Assembly (NCBI GenBank): GCA_010356995.1
Contig: ML996691.1
Location: 782,211-846,210 of the forward strand
DNA length: 64,000 bases
Source: Trichodelitschia bisporula
Taxonomy: Eukaryota; Ascomycota; Dothideomycetes; Phaeotrichales; Phaeotrichaceae
Direction of reading: 5' to 3'
Part shown: positions 9,553 to 19,795 of the stretch, piece after piece
Position numbering within the stretch: position 1 is the first letter of the stretch
Layout of the letters: each line of letters begins with the position of its first letter
The notes under the pieces: generated by a model
What the model was told of the DNA's origin: nothing
The model's database searches: none
The model's input: only the letters and a program-made list of their open reading frames with translations
Position numbers and translations under genes: made by a program

Positions 9553-12500
9553 ATGACCGAATCCCACGCCGCGTCCGTCGCCGCTCCTGCTGCTGCACCT
9601 TCACCCTCACCCGCGCCAGACCAAGACCCCCGGCCGCCGACGACAACAACGACGCGGCCCGTGAGTGGCAGCGAGTCCGTCTCAACCTCCACTACCACTA
9701 CTTCCGTCCCGTCCCTAACCTCATCCGTTGTCAGCGTCGCCGACCTCCCCACCTCACCCCATCCTACGTCCACACCGCCAACGACGGCGCCAGCAACAAC
9801 AACAGCACCTTCATCATCGGGCCTCCCAGCTTCTTTCCGTCCACCCTCCACTCGCGCTGCCTCGCTCCCTCCTTCGGGCCCGCCATCTCTTACCGTCTCC
9901 CAAGCTCCCTCATTAACCGCCTCCCCGCGCTCCTCCCGAGACTCGAGCCCCGCCGGCGGTCGTCCCTCGCGAATACGGACCGCAGCCACTCCCGCGAACG
10001 CGCCGCTTCCGACGCCGCAGGGCCCGGGCCCCGCTTCGTCGACGGCCTCGGGCACCGCCCGCGGAATGCGCTCGCGCAAGAACAGCCACGACGTGAGCCC
10101 GCAGCGCCCGCCCGCCGCTGGCCCGGCGAACGTACCCTCTGCTGCTGCCATCCAACGTGCCCTCAGCGCCGCCGCCGTACCCACCCTGCTACCCCAGGCT
10201 GCCGCCATACAGGAGACACTCAGTAAACTGCCGCGCGCCACCAAGAGTGCCGATGCGCCCTCGTGGCCCATATCTCCCCGCTTGAAGAGTCCCCCGCCGT
10301 CCAGTTCGCGGAGAAACTCACTGCGAGCCGGGACGCGTGGGCGCGGCGAGCCGGCTGCGCAGGCGCCGCCGCAAGCGCCGAGCATAGTGCTGCAAAGGAC
10401 TGCAACACCCGACAACACTGGAAATGGATCGGGACCGGACAATATGGAGAAGGAGGAGGCGAGCGCCTTTGCGCCACCGAGGGGGTTAGGACGAGGTGCG
10501 AGTGGAGGAACACCGCTCGAGACGGTGCAGGAAGCGAGTAACCCGACGACGCCCGGGTCAAGTTTGCCCAGGTACGTATGCCGATTTGTGTTGGGATGTG
10601 ATGTTTTCTTGGCTATGTTTGTCGTCTTTGGATTGTTGCGGTCATTCACAGGTCATTGCTCAGCTATGACCGCAGTTCGCTTCACTCAAGTTTCCCCACT
10701 CTTCTTCTCCACACTTCTCCCCACCTTCCCCATGTGTCTTCCTCTCCACCTTTCTCATTCTGTACGCACAATTATTTTTACCATTTACGACGTCGGCTAA
10801 CCCCCCCATGAGCCAAACTGAGAGCAAGTACTTCGGCATCCTCTCTGACGAAGACCGGCCTGCATCCGGCCAAGTTACGCCCCGTCGCGCCAAACACCTC
10901 CTCGCCGGTGCCGACTCTGGGAGCGACAGCGGTGGCATGAAACGGGAAGCCAAACGCGAAGCCTCGGCCGATGCACACGATCCCGACGCGACCCCGCGGC
11001 CCAAGATGGTTAACAAGGCATCCTTCAGCAGCTTGCGCCCCAAGGACCCGCATGCCATGACGGTAGAGACGGAGACGGTCAATTCGGTCGCGCAGCCAAC
11101 CCTCGGACCCGACGGCGGCACTTTGCGTGTGAAGGCGAGTAGTGAAACGATACGTCCCGGCAAATCTCGTAGAAGAGCCGCTCGGAAAGCACCATCGCTT
11201 AACTCTAATACTGGTTTGTATGCCCTTTTTGTTTGATTCTAATGCGGGACTACAGAAGAAGATACGAGAGCCGTCCTCGTCGCGAGGTCCAGCTTATGAG
11301 TGCCGCCAGCACCATCATACCCATGGGCCAAACCGTCCGTGTCCTTGGTTTCAGGCTGAAGCCAAGGCTGCGCCTGACGACGATGCCCAGTCCACTACCT
11401 CATCTGTATCCGTTGCATCTGTTTGCTCTGCGCTGTTTGACCCCCTTACTGCTCCGTTCAAGCAAAGAAAGAAAGATCAGGATGAGAAGAAAGAGAGACA
11501 GTGTAGTCCTTTCCGGCGCATACCGTTGTCTCGATCCCATGCTAACACATTTTGCACACAGTCTCAACCCGCGCCGACATCTTTGAGGACCGCGTCAAAA
11601 ACGCCATGGACGCCGCCAGCAGCGATGATTCGGACGAAACCTTTGTTTACGAATCGAACCCTCCGGAGCCACAACCACAGCCGCGCCGCAGCAGACATCA
11701 CTCGCGTACGCCCTCCGGCGCATCACTCGCCAGCATGGCTGAGCAACAGCGCGCCGCCGGACCCCCCACTGCTCTCCGCTCAATAGGCACGACTCTGGAA
11801 GCCCCGCGCGCGATGCCGAAGTCCCGCAGCATGAAGTTCGCAAACGCATACTCCTCGGGCGCTGACGAAGAATCCATCGATCGTGGCGGCGACGGCACTA
11901 TCCGCGCCTCGGCGCAACGCGGCACGGCGCATCATCATCACCTCGGTCGGCCTGCGCGCGGCGGCCACCCGTCGATTCTCGACGATGACGGTGGCCCCTT
12001 CCTTCAACCCAAGACCCGCTCGTTAACCGGCATGAGCCGTGCTAACGGCCGTGGCACCAGCAACGGCAACGGGTTCAGGGGTAACGCCAATGGACTCGGT
12101 CGTAAAGATGTTGGCTACCAGTCGTACGACTTGGATGCTGATGGTGGAGATGACGAGCGTACGCCGCTGATGAATACCATTCGTGGACCGCGAGGCCGGA
12201 GAAACCTCGTTCGTGTGAATCGCCATGGCGACTACCAGACGCTGCCCTCGTACTTGCCTCCACGGCGCAATGGCGACACGCGTGGACGTAGTTGCATGAG
12301 CCGATTCGCGGGGTGTGTGGTGCTATTCGTTATGTTGATGCTACTCACCTTCGGAGCCGTCGGGTTCCTCTTCGCCATTAGCACGCCTCTAGCCGAAGTC
12401 GAGATCGTCGGCATTGAGAACGTGCTCGCTAGCGAACAAGAGCTAATGGTGGATCTGGTGGTGCGCGCCGTCAATCCGAATCTGCTTCCCATAACCGTCG

Positions 12501-13141
12501 CGGACATGGACATCAATATCTTCGCGAAGAGTAAATTTGTCGGCTCGGAGAAGTGGTGGCGCGACCACGGGAAGCTACCACCCCTTGAGGAAGGTGCGGC
12601 TCTGGCGACTGTCGCCACGCGCCGCATGAAGGAACACAAGGACCGTGTGCGCGCTACACAAGCGCCACAGCAGCCTACGGTGAACGCCTCTGGCCTCTTC
12701 TGGCCGGACCCAGATCCCGATCCGAGCGGTGGCGACCCCGACGATGACGACCCTTCCCCGAACCGGCAGACCATGTTGTTGGGCCGCATCGCGCGTTTCG
12801 ACAGTCCACTGACATTTGAGGGCTCGTTTTTGCGTCGGCGTGTGGCGCGCTCGTCGACCGGGTCACTTCGACTTTCAAAGCCGGGGAATCGAACCGAGGC
12901 GGGAGGGACGGAGAGATGGGAGCGGGTGCTGCGGCACTCGTTTGAGCTGATTGTACGCGGGACGTTACGTTATCGCATTCCGCTTGGAGGCCGCGCACAT
13001 GCGGTGCCTGTGGCGCGGAGCGTGATTGTGCATCCTGAGAGCGAGGAGGTGGATGAGCCAGTCGATGGGGAAATAAAGATCTCTAAGAAAGAGGTTGTAA
13101 GAGATATGGGGAAGAGGGTGAAGATGATGTTCTGGGGTTGA
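9553..13141 (+). CDS. VAC7: Vacuolar segregation protein Vac7
   Basis: Three exons (9553-10571, 10813-11213, 11562-13141) join to exactly 3,000 nt, 999 aa. Vac7 is the vacuolar-membrane activator of the Fab1 PI(3)P 5-kinase, controlling PI(3,5)P2 and vacuole size. The N-terminal 700 residues are a Ser/Thr/Pro-rich cytoplasmic tail. The family signatures ESKYFGILSDED, TADIFE-like STRADIFED and SDETFVYESNPPEP follow in order. One transmembrane helix (about residues 720-742, GCVVLFVMLMLLTFGAVGFL) precedes a lumenal domain starting STPLAEVEIVGIENV. Intron 1 (241 nt) ends in GAG, eleven bases after a CTAAC branch site. Intron 2 is a large 348 nt; both joins restore frame and family sequence. A long antisense frame over exon 1 is a composition shadow. 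Confidence 0.9.
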
Positions 13142-14141
13142 ACAGTTCATGTGGTGGACTCGACTGGCCTGTTGGGTGACAGGAGTTGAGTCCAGGAATT
13201 CCGCTCCTTTCACGACTTTTCTTTACTTGCGGAATGAGCTGTGGGCATGTTGTTCTACGACCTCCTCTGTATGCGTGTGTTTTTGGAGGAGGGGTGCTTG
13301 TGACCAGGCTTGAAGCCTACAGTCGTTCTTTTCTTTCATTTTGTCATCCTCACAAACATTGCGATGGAGTGATCGGCGGGACGGGGTTAGGCTTGATGGG
13401 GGGCGCACGTTTTTCGCGCCCTAATGCTTTTGTTTTTGAGGGTTTTTACGAACGTGTGCAGGTTTGCAATTGAGAGACATGAAGCGTAAAGGGGCTTGCT
13501 TGGGCTTTGTGGGAGGACAGACAAAATGTTTGTTGATACTGATAAAGGATGGTATTACCACTATAGACTTTTGGCTTCCCGGGCCAGGGAAGAGTTGAGG
13601 GGATGAGTTCGATGACGGTTTGAGGAGTGGTGATGAATCTTGTTGCGTGAAGTGTGTTAATGCTTGCTGTGTGCTAACTGTACGTATGGAGCTGCTCGCC
13701 TGTTAGCGGCCAGGAGTGAGGTCATGTACTAGATGATAGACTGGTTGGGAAAAGATTAATCAACGGCTGTTCAAGTTGCGCTGAGAACACCCCCGGGCCT
13801 GGGTTTGAAAGTTCTTTTGGACCATCTTTCTGCTGCACATTGTGAAGCTCTGTTCTCGAGGAGACTGCTGCCATTCAACGGAGTTGACGGCGCGCACATG
13901 ACAGTAGTCCGATCTGGTCATTTAGCGTTGGGACGATGCATTTGCTGCTTGGTGAGCAATGGACGTCGGGATGCTACATCTTCATCCGATTTCGGAGCTA
14001 CGTCATTTCGCTCAGGCATCCACCACGAGCCGAGCCATGCCCAGAGTCTTAAAAGACCCTTAAGCTGGCCCCTTCTTCGCTCCACAACCTCAACCTCACC
14101 CCCACTCCAACCCTACACCATCTCCCCATCCACTTCCCACC
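13142..14141. other. Intergenic region between VAC7 and the thioesterase gene
   Basis: No frame here has family features. The last 100 bases become C-rich (promoter/leader of the thioesterase gene). The 234-codon frame at 13805-14509 is mostly a shadow of the thioesterase reading frame. Confidence 0.6.
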
Positions 14142-14639
14142 ATGAGTACCGAACTCACCACCCAAGCAACCTCCCAGCCCACAGATCCAGCACACGACCC
14201 CGCCCTAGCAAGCCACATATCTCACGTTCTAGAAACCCGCCTCAGCGCCTCCCCCATCTACGTGCTTCTCCTCCCTCCCAGCTCCATAACCCTGACCCAC
14301 GTTTCCAAAGGCCTCATCCGCGCCCGCCTCACCCTGACCGCCGCGCACCTCAACTCGTCCGGCAGTCTGCACGGCGGCGCGGCGGCCACAATGGTCGACT
14401 GGGCCGGCGGGCTGGCGATTGCGGCGTGGGACGGGCGCGAGCGCACGGGCGTCAGTGTCGAGATTGCGACGAGTTATCTGGCGGGGGCAGGCTTGGGGAC
14501 GGAGATTGAGATTGAGGGGAGGGCGGAGAGGGTGGGTGGGAATTTGGCGTGGACGAGTGTTGGGATTTGGGAGGTTAAGGAGGGGAGGAGGGGAAAGACG
14601 TTGGTGTTGGGGAAGCATACTAAGTTTGTGAGGCAGTAG
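14142..14639 (+). CDS. Hotdog-fold acyl-CoA thioesterase (PaaI/ACOT13-like)
   Basis: A single exon of 165 aa starts at a good-context ATG (CACCATGAG). The 4HBT core is clear: LNSSGSLHGGAAATMVDWAGG carries the Asn and His-Gly-Gly pattern at the active site of ACOT13-type enzymes and the acidic residue on the following helix. VSVEIATSYLAGAGLG then forms the central strand. The family hydrolyses acyl-CoA to free acid and CoA, in fungi probably in mitochondria or peroxisomes; the true substrate cannot be read from sequence. The coding strand switches abruptly from C-rich to G-rich near 14,390. Length fits stand-alone hotdog thioesterases. Confidence 0.85.
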   Translation: MSTELTTQATSQPTDPAHDPALASHISHVLETRLSASPIYVLLLPPSSITLTHVSKGLIRARLTLTAAHLNSSGSLHGGAAATMVDWAGGLAIAAWDGRERTGVSVEIATSYLAGAGLGTEIEIEGRAERVGGNLAWTSVGIWEVKEGRRGKTLVLGKHTKFVRQ

Positions 14640-15015
14640 GGTTGGGTGTCCTTCCTGTGCAGAAGAACGAGGTGGGGGGTTTGGAGGATGCTCAGCATTG
14701 CCGCCTCTTTAAGTTCGCACGACTTGCTGAGTGCGTAACTCACTCTAAGCGGCTAAAATAACGCTTCCCTGTCCACTTGACACCTGTACGGCTTCTCAAA
14801 TGCCGCCTGGGCTGTCCGGGGGGATACATGTCTACATTTCAGTTGTCGTTGAGCGAGAGGAACATGATCCGGGCGAACTTGATACACATGGTTGCGCTAT
14901 ACTTAGAATTACTACGTAGGAATGGTTAAGGTTATGTTCCACATCTATGAGGTTTGCTTCTTCACACCATCCCAACCATCAAAATTTGCAAAAAGCGAAT
15001 ATCGTGAGAGAACAA
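14640..15015. other. Intergenic spacer, thioesterase to tRNA
   Basis: No gene seen. It is comparatively A/T-rich and contains a TACTACGTA-type short palindrome near 14,911. Confidence 0.5.
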
Positions 15016-15109
15016 GCCGAAGGCGGGGCTCGAACCCGCGACCTTGAGGTTGAACAGTGCGCTTACGCTTGCTAAGAGCCACACGCTCTACCGATTGAGC
15101 TACCCCGGC
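15016..15109 (-). tRNA. tRNA-Lys(CTT) with a 22-nt intron
   Basis: The reverse complement folds as a cloverleaf: acceptor GCCGGGG/CTTCGGC (two G-U pairs), D stem GCTC/GAGC, T arm GCGGG-TTCGAGC-CCCGC. The anticodon loop is C-T-CTT-A-A with anticodon CTT at 15074-15076. An intron at 15051-15072 sits after position 37, the standard eukaryotic site. Intron AAG triplets could pair with the anticodon, as splicing requires. The anticodon stem TGTGG/CCTCA has a U-U mismatch at 29-41. Total length is 94 nt, 72 mature. CCA is not encoded, as expected. Confidence 0.93.
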
Positions 15110-15453
15110 AAGTATTGCACAATTTATTTTTCTTGGAGTATATATGGTCAACTAGTAAATTTTCTTCATGATACTTCATCCAGGGCCACACATTGGCATA
15201 GTTAGTTCATAAAGCTTCCATCAATGATGTGAACTAAGCCCAATGGAAAAATTCAAGGACTGTCTCGTGCTCCAGAGTGTATCCATAACTTCCTAGTGTA
15301 CAAATAAGACCGTTCACTGGTAGGCGCCGATTGAGCCCGGGGTATAGGCCATCCAACCGTCCATCAACCGCACAGGATCATAATCATAACCTCATTCCAC
15401 GTCCATATCGGGACCCTCTGCACCACCGCACCACCGCGCCACCGCACACACCA
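15110..15453. other. Intergenic spacer between the tRNA 5' flank and the BRCT gene 3' end
   Basis: The first 200 bases are A/T-rich (5' flank of the tRNA gene). The rest is C/A-rich and probably the 3' UTR of the minus-strand BRCT gene. No coding frame is supported. Confidence 0.5.
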
Positions 15454-16371
15454 TCACCCAGTCCCAAACGCCGTGCGACCCTGTCCATGCGCCGCAAGCT
15501 TCAAATTCTCAAACCCAGGCTCAGGGAGCCTCTTCCCGCGCTTGATACTATCCAGCACCCACTCCACGCCCACAAACCTCTTCCCCGCTCCCCGGCACCT
15601 CATAATCTCCCGCTGCTTCTTCCCCGCCGCCAGTCCACCGCCCACGCCGCCTGCCGCTGAATTGGTGCCCAGGACGACGTGCGTTACAGATTTGCTTATG
15701 CCGAGGGCGACACGCCCGCCGTGCGAGGCGATGAGTTGCTTGAGTTTGTGGTCTGAGACGAGCGGGGCGGTGGAGCCGTTGATGTAGAAGACTACGTGCC
15801 GGAAGAGGGGCTTTGGGGGTGGTGGGGGTTGGGCGGAGGGGGCTGGTTGACCTGAAGGTGGCAGTTGACCTGAAACTGGCAGTTCGTCTGAGGGTGGTAG
15901 TTTATCAGAGGGTGGTAGGTGTGGCCTTGGCCTCGGTGTCTCGCGGTCCGGTTCCGAGAGCTCAGTCACAGCGGTGGGCTCCGCCGTGTCGGCCGTAGAC
16001 CGCTTCTGAACACCTCCAACCTCCCACAGCGTGCGCTGTTTCCCCTTCGCTCCCTTGGTCACCCCGCCAAACTGCAAGTTGATCTGCTGCGTTCGCACTG
16101 CACGCCACGCCGTGCCCGATCCTCCATCTCCAAGCTGGTGGCCTGTGGACGACGAGTTGTACGCGTCGAAGTAGGTATTTGAAGGTACCGGGGTTTCCAC
16201 CTTGGTGCTGGATGCTTTTGAGATGATACTGGCGCTGGCGTGCGGTTTGGAAGTGGTGAAGAGGGGGGCCTTAGGCGTGCTCTGCATCTGCGTCTGCGTC
16301 TGTGATGCGCGGGCACGCGCGCCGGGAGTGGCGTTGCGGGTCAGCGGGCCGACGCGCTGATTGCCGGGCAT
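15454..16371 (-). CDS. BRCT-domain protein
   Basis: A minus-strand frame ends at 15454. The first in-frame ATG is at 16371, giving 305 aa. The same frame is open upstream to about 16492 and reads a plausible TTRHSTSPIKGIPLTQ, so the real start may lie in an unrecognised upstream exon. The C-terminal 95 residues form a BRCT domain: FRHVVFYINGSTAPLVSDHK, a GGRVALGISKSVTHVVLG core, then RFVGVEWVLDSIKRGKRLPE with the conserved Trp. BRCT domains bind phosphoproteins in DNA damage response and replication. Just before it, codons repeat as 18-bp units (LPPSDK, LPPSDE, LPVSGQ, LPPSGQ, PAPSAQ). A conserved fungal stretch, TYFDAYNSSSTGHQ, lies in the middle. The exact ortholog is not identified. Confidence 0.75.
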   Translation of the reverse strand: MPGNQRVGPLTRNATPGARARASQTQTQMQSTPKAPLFTTSKPHASASIISKASSTKVETPVPSNTYFDAYNSSSTGHQLGDGGSGTAWRAVRTQQINLQFGGVTKGAKGKQRTLWEVGGVQKRSTADTAEPTAVTELSEPDRETPRPRPHLPPSDKLPPSDELPVSGQLPPSGQPAPSAQPPPPPKPLFRHVVFYINGSTAPLVSDHKLKQLIASHGGRVALGISKSVTHVVLGTNSAAGGVGGGLAAGKKQREIMRCRGAGKRFVGVEWVLDSIKRGKRLPEPGFENLKLAAHGQGRTAFGTG

Positions 16372-16918
16372 GACGAATACGCGCGATTGCGTCAACGGGA
16401 TGCCTTTGATTGGAGACGTTGAGTGGCGCGTCGTTGGTACAAGTAAAAGAAAGAAAGAGGAAGAGAATGATGGGTTTCCCTTGCGGGACTATGCAGGAAC
16501 GTGGCTGTGGTCAACTGTTGTTAGGATAAGGTTGTGACGGAGGGCGTGCTAGTGTGGGCGCCTGGAGGTTAAGTGCGAGATGGTCAAGGAAATTAGGGAC
16601 AGTCACTGGAGGTGTGCCAGGCTTGCGGCCCTTGTTGTCTTGCTCTTCGGGACAAAGGGTGCATCCTGTTGTTTGCGATTCATTTGTCGATTGGACGCCC
16701 CCAGGGGTGCTGGCTGGACAGGTAACGCGGAACGCGTCAACGCGAAATCAATACGAGGTCATGCGCCGTGGATTTGCTCAACCCTAGACAACTGCCATCC
16801 ATTACGTCGTCTACATACATTATCCACTAGATCGTCCGCATCCCGCTATCCATCGTGCCGTTTGTACAAAATCGCACAAATGAGTCCGAGTCCGGCAGCC
16901 AGCCCCCGTCTTCTCAAA
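16372..16918. other. Spacer between the BRCT gene start and the downstream end of the 664-aa membrane protein gene
   Basis: It holds the unresolved 5' part of the BRCT gene: open frame to about 16492, and a CCTAAC branch-like motif with candidate acceptors on the minus strand near 16,520-16,490. The rest is leader and 3' flank. No separate gene is seen. Confidence 0.5.
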
Positions 16919-19120
16919 TCATTCGTAAAGCTTTCCATGCGTAGTTGGCGCCGCCACCTCATGCCGCATATCCACAAGCGCAATCCTGCCCACCGCCTCC
17001 CCAGGCCTCACATCCGCGAGCCTGACGCGCTGGTGCTTCATTAACCTAGCCCTGTCACCGCCAGACATATACGTCCCACCTGCCGCATTGACATACGGAC
17101 TGTCGCGCACCAAAGAGTTCACGTAGCCGAAAACTTCCGGCGTGCGGGTCAACGTCTTCAGCACAATGCCCGCCACGCTGGCCAGCAGCAACACAAATAC
17201 CGACACAAAGTACATCACTAGCCATGGTACATCGAGCGTGTAGACACTGACGCCGTCCCGGGCGGTTGTTCGTGTCGTCGATACAAAGTCATTCGGGAAG
17301 TCCGTCTGGTTCCAGTCGGTGCCCGTGATGTACAGTCCCTTCACCGACGCCTTCCAAAACGTGTTGTAGAGCAGAGAAAAGCGCTGTTGGAACACGTCGA
17401 TAGGCATCCTGCCCAAGTCTACTGTTGATTCAAATTGGTGGTTGAATGCTGATGCTGGATCCCAGATGTAGAACTCTGTCGCCGAGGATGCGAGTGCGAT
17501 TCGCGGGCCGAGGAGAGAGGGGAATTGATTGGCCAGGATTCTAGCGATGGAATTAACATCCAGCCCGGTACGATTATATGGGGTCATCGGATTTGGTGCC
17601 ATGCGAACTTCGGTGGCGGCACAGCTTCGTGTGCGTCCAGGCTGCGAGCAGTCGACATTCATATCCACGTAGACCGTGTGTATGGTGCCCTCGGTAACAT
17701 AGTAATCATTTTCCCCATGCGTGCCGAACATCAAACTTAGAGGTGTGTCATTGGGATCGTCGATGTTGGCACTATGGTTGCCGAGGGGTTCGAAGAAAAA
17801 GCCACCAAACGAAGGAAAGAGATCACTATATAGCGAGGAGAGATAGGTCTGGTTGTTGATGTTGGCTTGGACGGTGGAATTCCGTAGGTACCTGCGGAAC
17901 CTGTTGAAGTTTTCAGGTACCCACTTGAGCTTCATGTCAGCGGCTTCGATCGTTGTCCAGTTGGAAAACTACTTGTGGATCAGCCTCGCGCTCGACTTCC
18001 CGGATTGGAGACTACCGTCTAGCAGCCGTACCTTGAAAGTGTTGTAGTTTGCGCTGATGGCGAAGGTTGAATTGAGACCCGGAGGATCCGTCTCGCATCT
18101 CATGGGGATTCCAACCAAGGCCGCATATGCGGAACTGTTCATACCTGGCTGGACGGAAATCCACTTGTCCGGCTGCTTCGGATCGTACGTGGGCAGACTC
18201 TCAACATGCGGTATACGCACGTTATTCCACAAGTCACTTGCGTCAGATGGACGCACGCTGCTAGACAGTGCCATCATCGCAGCGCCATACATGGAGCGTA
18301 CAAACTCTCCCTCCGTCTGCCAAGCGTTAGTCCCCATGAGCGAATTGCCGGAAGCGTCGTGAAACATTGACGAGTTTCTGTAGAGAATGGGAGAGGAGTC
18401 GTGGATAGTGGTCCGCCGTAGGTACACGCCACGAAAAGAGGCCTGCGAACCGACAATGCTGAAACACCATAAAGCGAGGAGGGCGAAGGTTACAGGCCCA
18501 AAGGAGCGCAGCATCCAGGCTGTGCGGGCGACACTAGTAACCGTCTGACTGCCTATGAAAAGCTCGAGTGACTGGAGAGTTAGCTCATGCTCAGGTTAGC
18601 GGAGTAGGGGAGCCATACGCCTAATGACGTACCACTCTCAACTTTATGCTGGGCGTACAATTTTTGAGCGCCGCCTGCAATGGTGGCGAAGAAGATGGGC
18701 CACAGGGTAGGTGCGATGTTGGTTGCTTGGATGATCATATCCCCCCGAGAGGATTTGGGTTTGTCTTTCAGGGCAGCGATCATTATTCCTAATACTAAGA
18801 TCCGTCAGTCGCGGCTTGACTTTTGGCTGCCAGAAGCATACCCAGGAATACTATGGCAACGATCAAGTTGAAGATGAGGTACAAGAATCCGGACCACTGT
18901 TTGCGATGCGAGGGGAGCGGTTTCGGAGGAATTCGCCCATCGTCCAGGTGGTGAGGTACCTGTGAGGGAGGATCTGACAACGAACCATCAGCATGAGATG
19001 AGAATACTTGAACATGACCATACTTGGGGCCTCTTCGCTGGACTGGTCTTTCTCCTCATATTCGTACTTGGGCTGTACCGGTACACTTTGGAACTCGGAA
19101 CTGGGGTTAGGAAGAGACAT
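16919..19120 (-). CDS. Pezizomycotina-specific multi-pass membrane protein of unknown function
   Basis: Five minus-strand exons (19120-19024, 18973-18842, 18794-18619, 18571-18032, 17968-16919) give 664 aa in frame. The four introns are 47-63 nt with CTGAT/CTAAC-type branch sites. Hydrophobic segments are WSGFLYLIFNLIVAIVFLVL (about residue 55), SFGPVTFALLALWCFSIVG (about 160) and VPWLVMYFVSVFVLLLASVA near the C-terminus. The region before the second segment, LGSLELFIGSQTVTSVA, matches the pattern of a large ascomycete family with 'LE-LMGSQ' followed by 'W-LSP-GSQA'. Between segments 2 and 3 lies a roughly 350-residue probably extracellular part with many N-glycosylation sequons. Function is unknown; a cell-surface role is an inference from topology. 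Confidence 0.82.
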
Positions 19121-19795
19121 GATGTTGATGTTGGACGAAGTGATCTGAGACCTCTTTCGAAGCTGCTCTAGCACCCCGCGTGCAACGAAGAACACTTGCT
19201 TTGATTTAAGGGCTATAGTATCATGCAATCTGCTGTACATCCGCGCTGCATAGCGGGGCGGGCCGCCACTTCAGGACAAGTGTTTCGTGGCTGCATATTC
19301 GAGGTCCAGAATAGGCAAAGCTAGGAACAGTTAAGCATATGCCGCAAGGCTGGGAAGATTTGATTGGCATTGCTTAGCCTTGTGGCTTGAACTCGTGATA
19401 ACGTGGGACCTGAGGGGGTTGGGAAGGATCGGAAAACCTGTACGTGGCTGCAGCTTGTGTGTTCCATTTACCGTGAGGTTAAGGCCTCCAGCGAGGGGTT
19501 CCCAGTGTGATCGAATGTGAGGGGATGATATGTGGAGCGACGACATCGGCTCATCAACCTTCGTGTCATTAATGCATCATACGCCCTGCAGGCCGAATCT
19601 CTACGAAAATACAAGGGCCATACAAACCCATACGCAAAACGCCCACATAAGTCTCCCAGATGACACCATAACAGGCCCCACCCGCCACGCACGCAGTGGT
19701 ATCTCGACATGGGAAAACAAGCGCGCCCCACCTTCCATGCTGCTTTATACAAAGTCCCAAGCTCCCATCTATATTGTCTCTACTGCATAGAGGTA
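19121..19795. other. Spacer between two minus-strand membrane protein genes
   Basis: It contains the promoter/leader of the 664-aa membrane protein gene and the 3' end of the NIPA-like gene. Frames here are short and mutually antisense; none is supported. Confidence 0.55.

Noticed and set aside
9510-10649. 379-codon minus-strand open frame over VAC7 exon 1
   Set aside because: It is antisense to a well-supported exon, Gly/Ala/Val-rich, lacks any domain, and is explained by the high GC and low stop density of the region.
13805-14509. 234-codon plus-strand frame before and over the thioesterase
   Set aside because: More than half of it is an out-of-frame reading of the thioesterase gene, and the rest is Ser/Pro/Arg-rich leader sequence.
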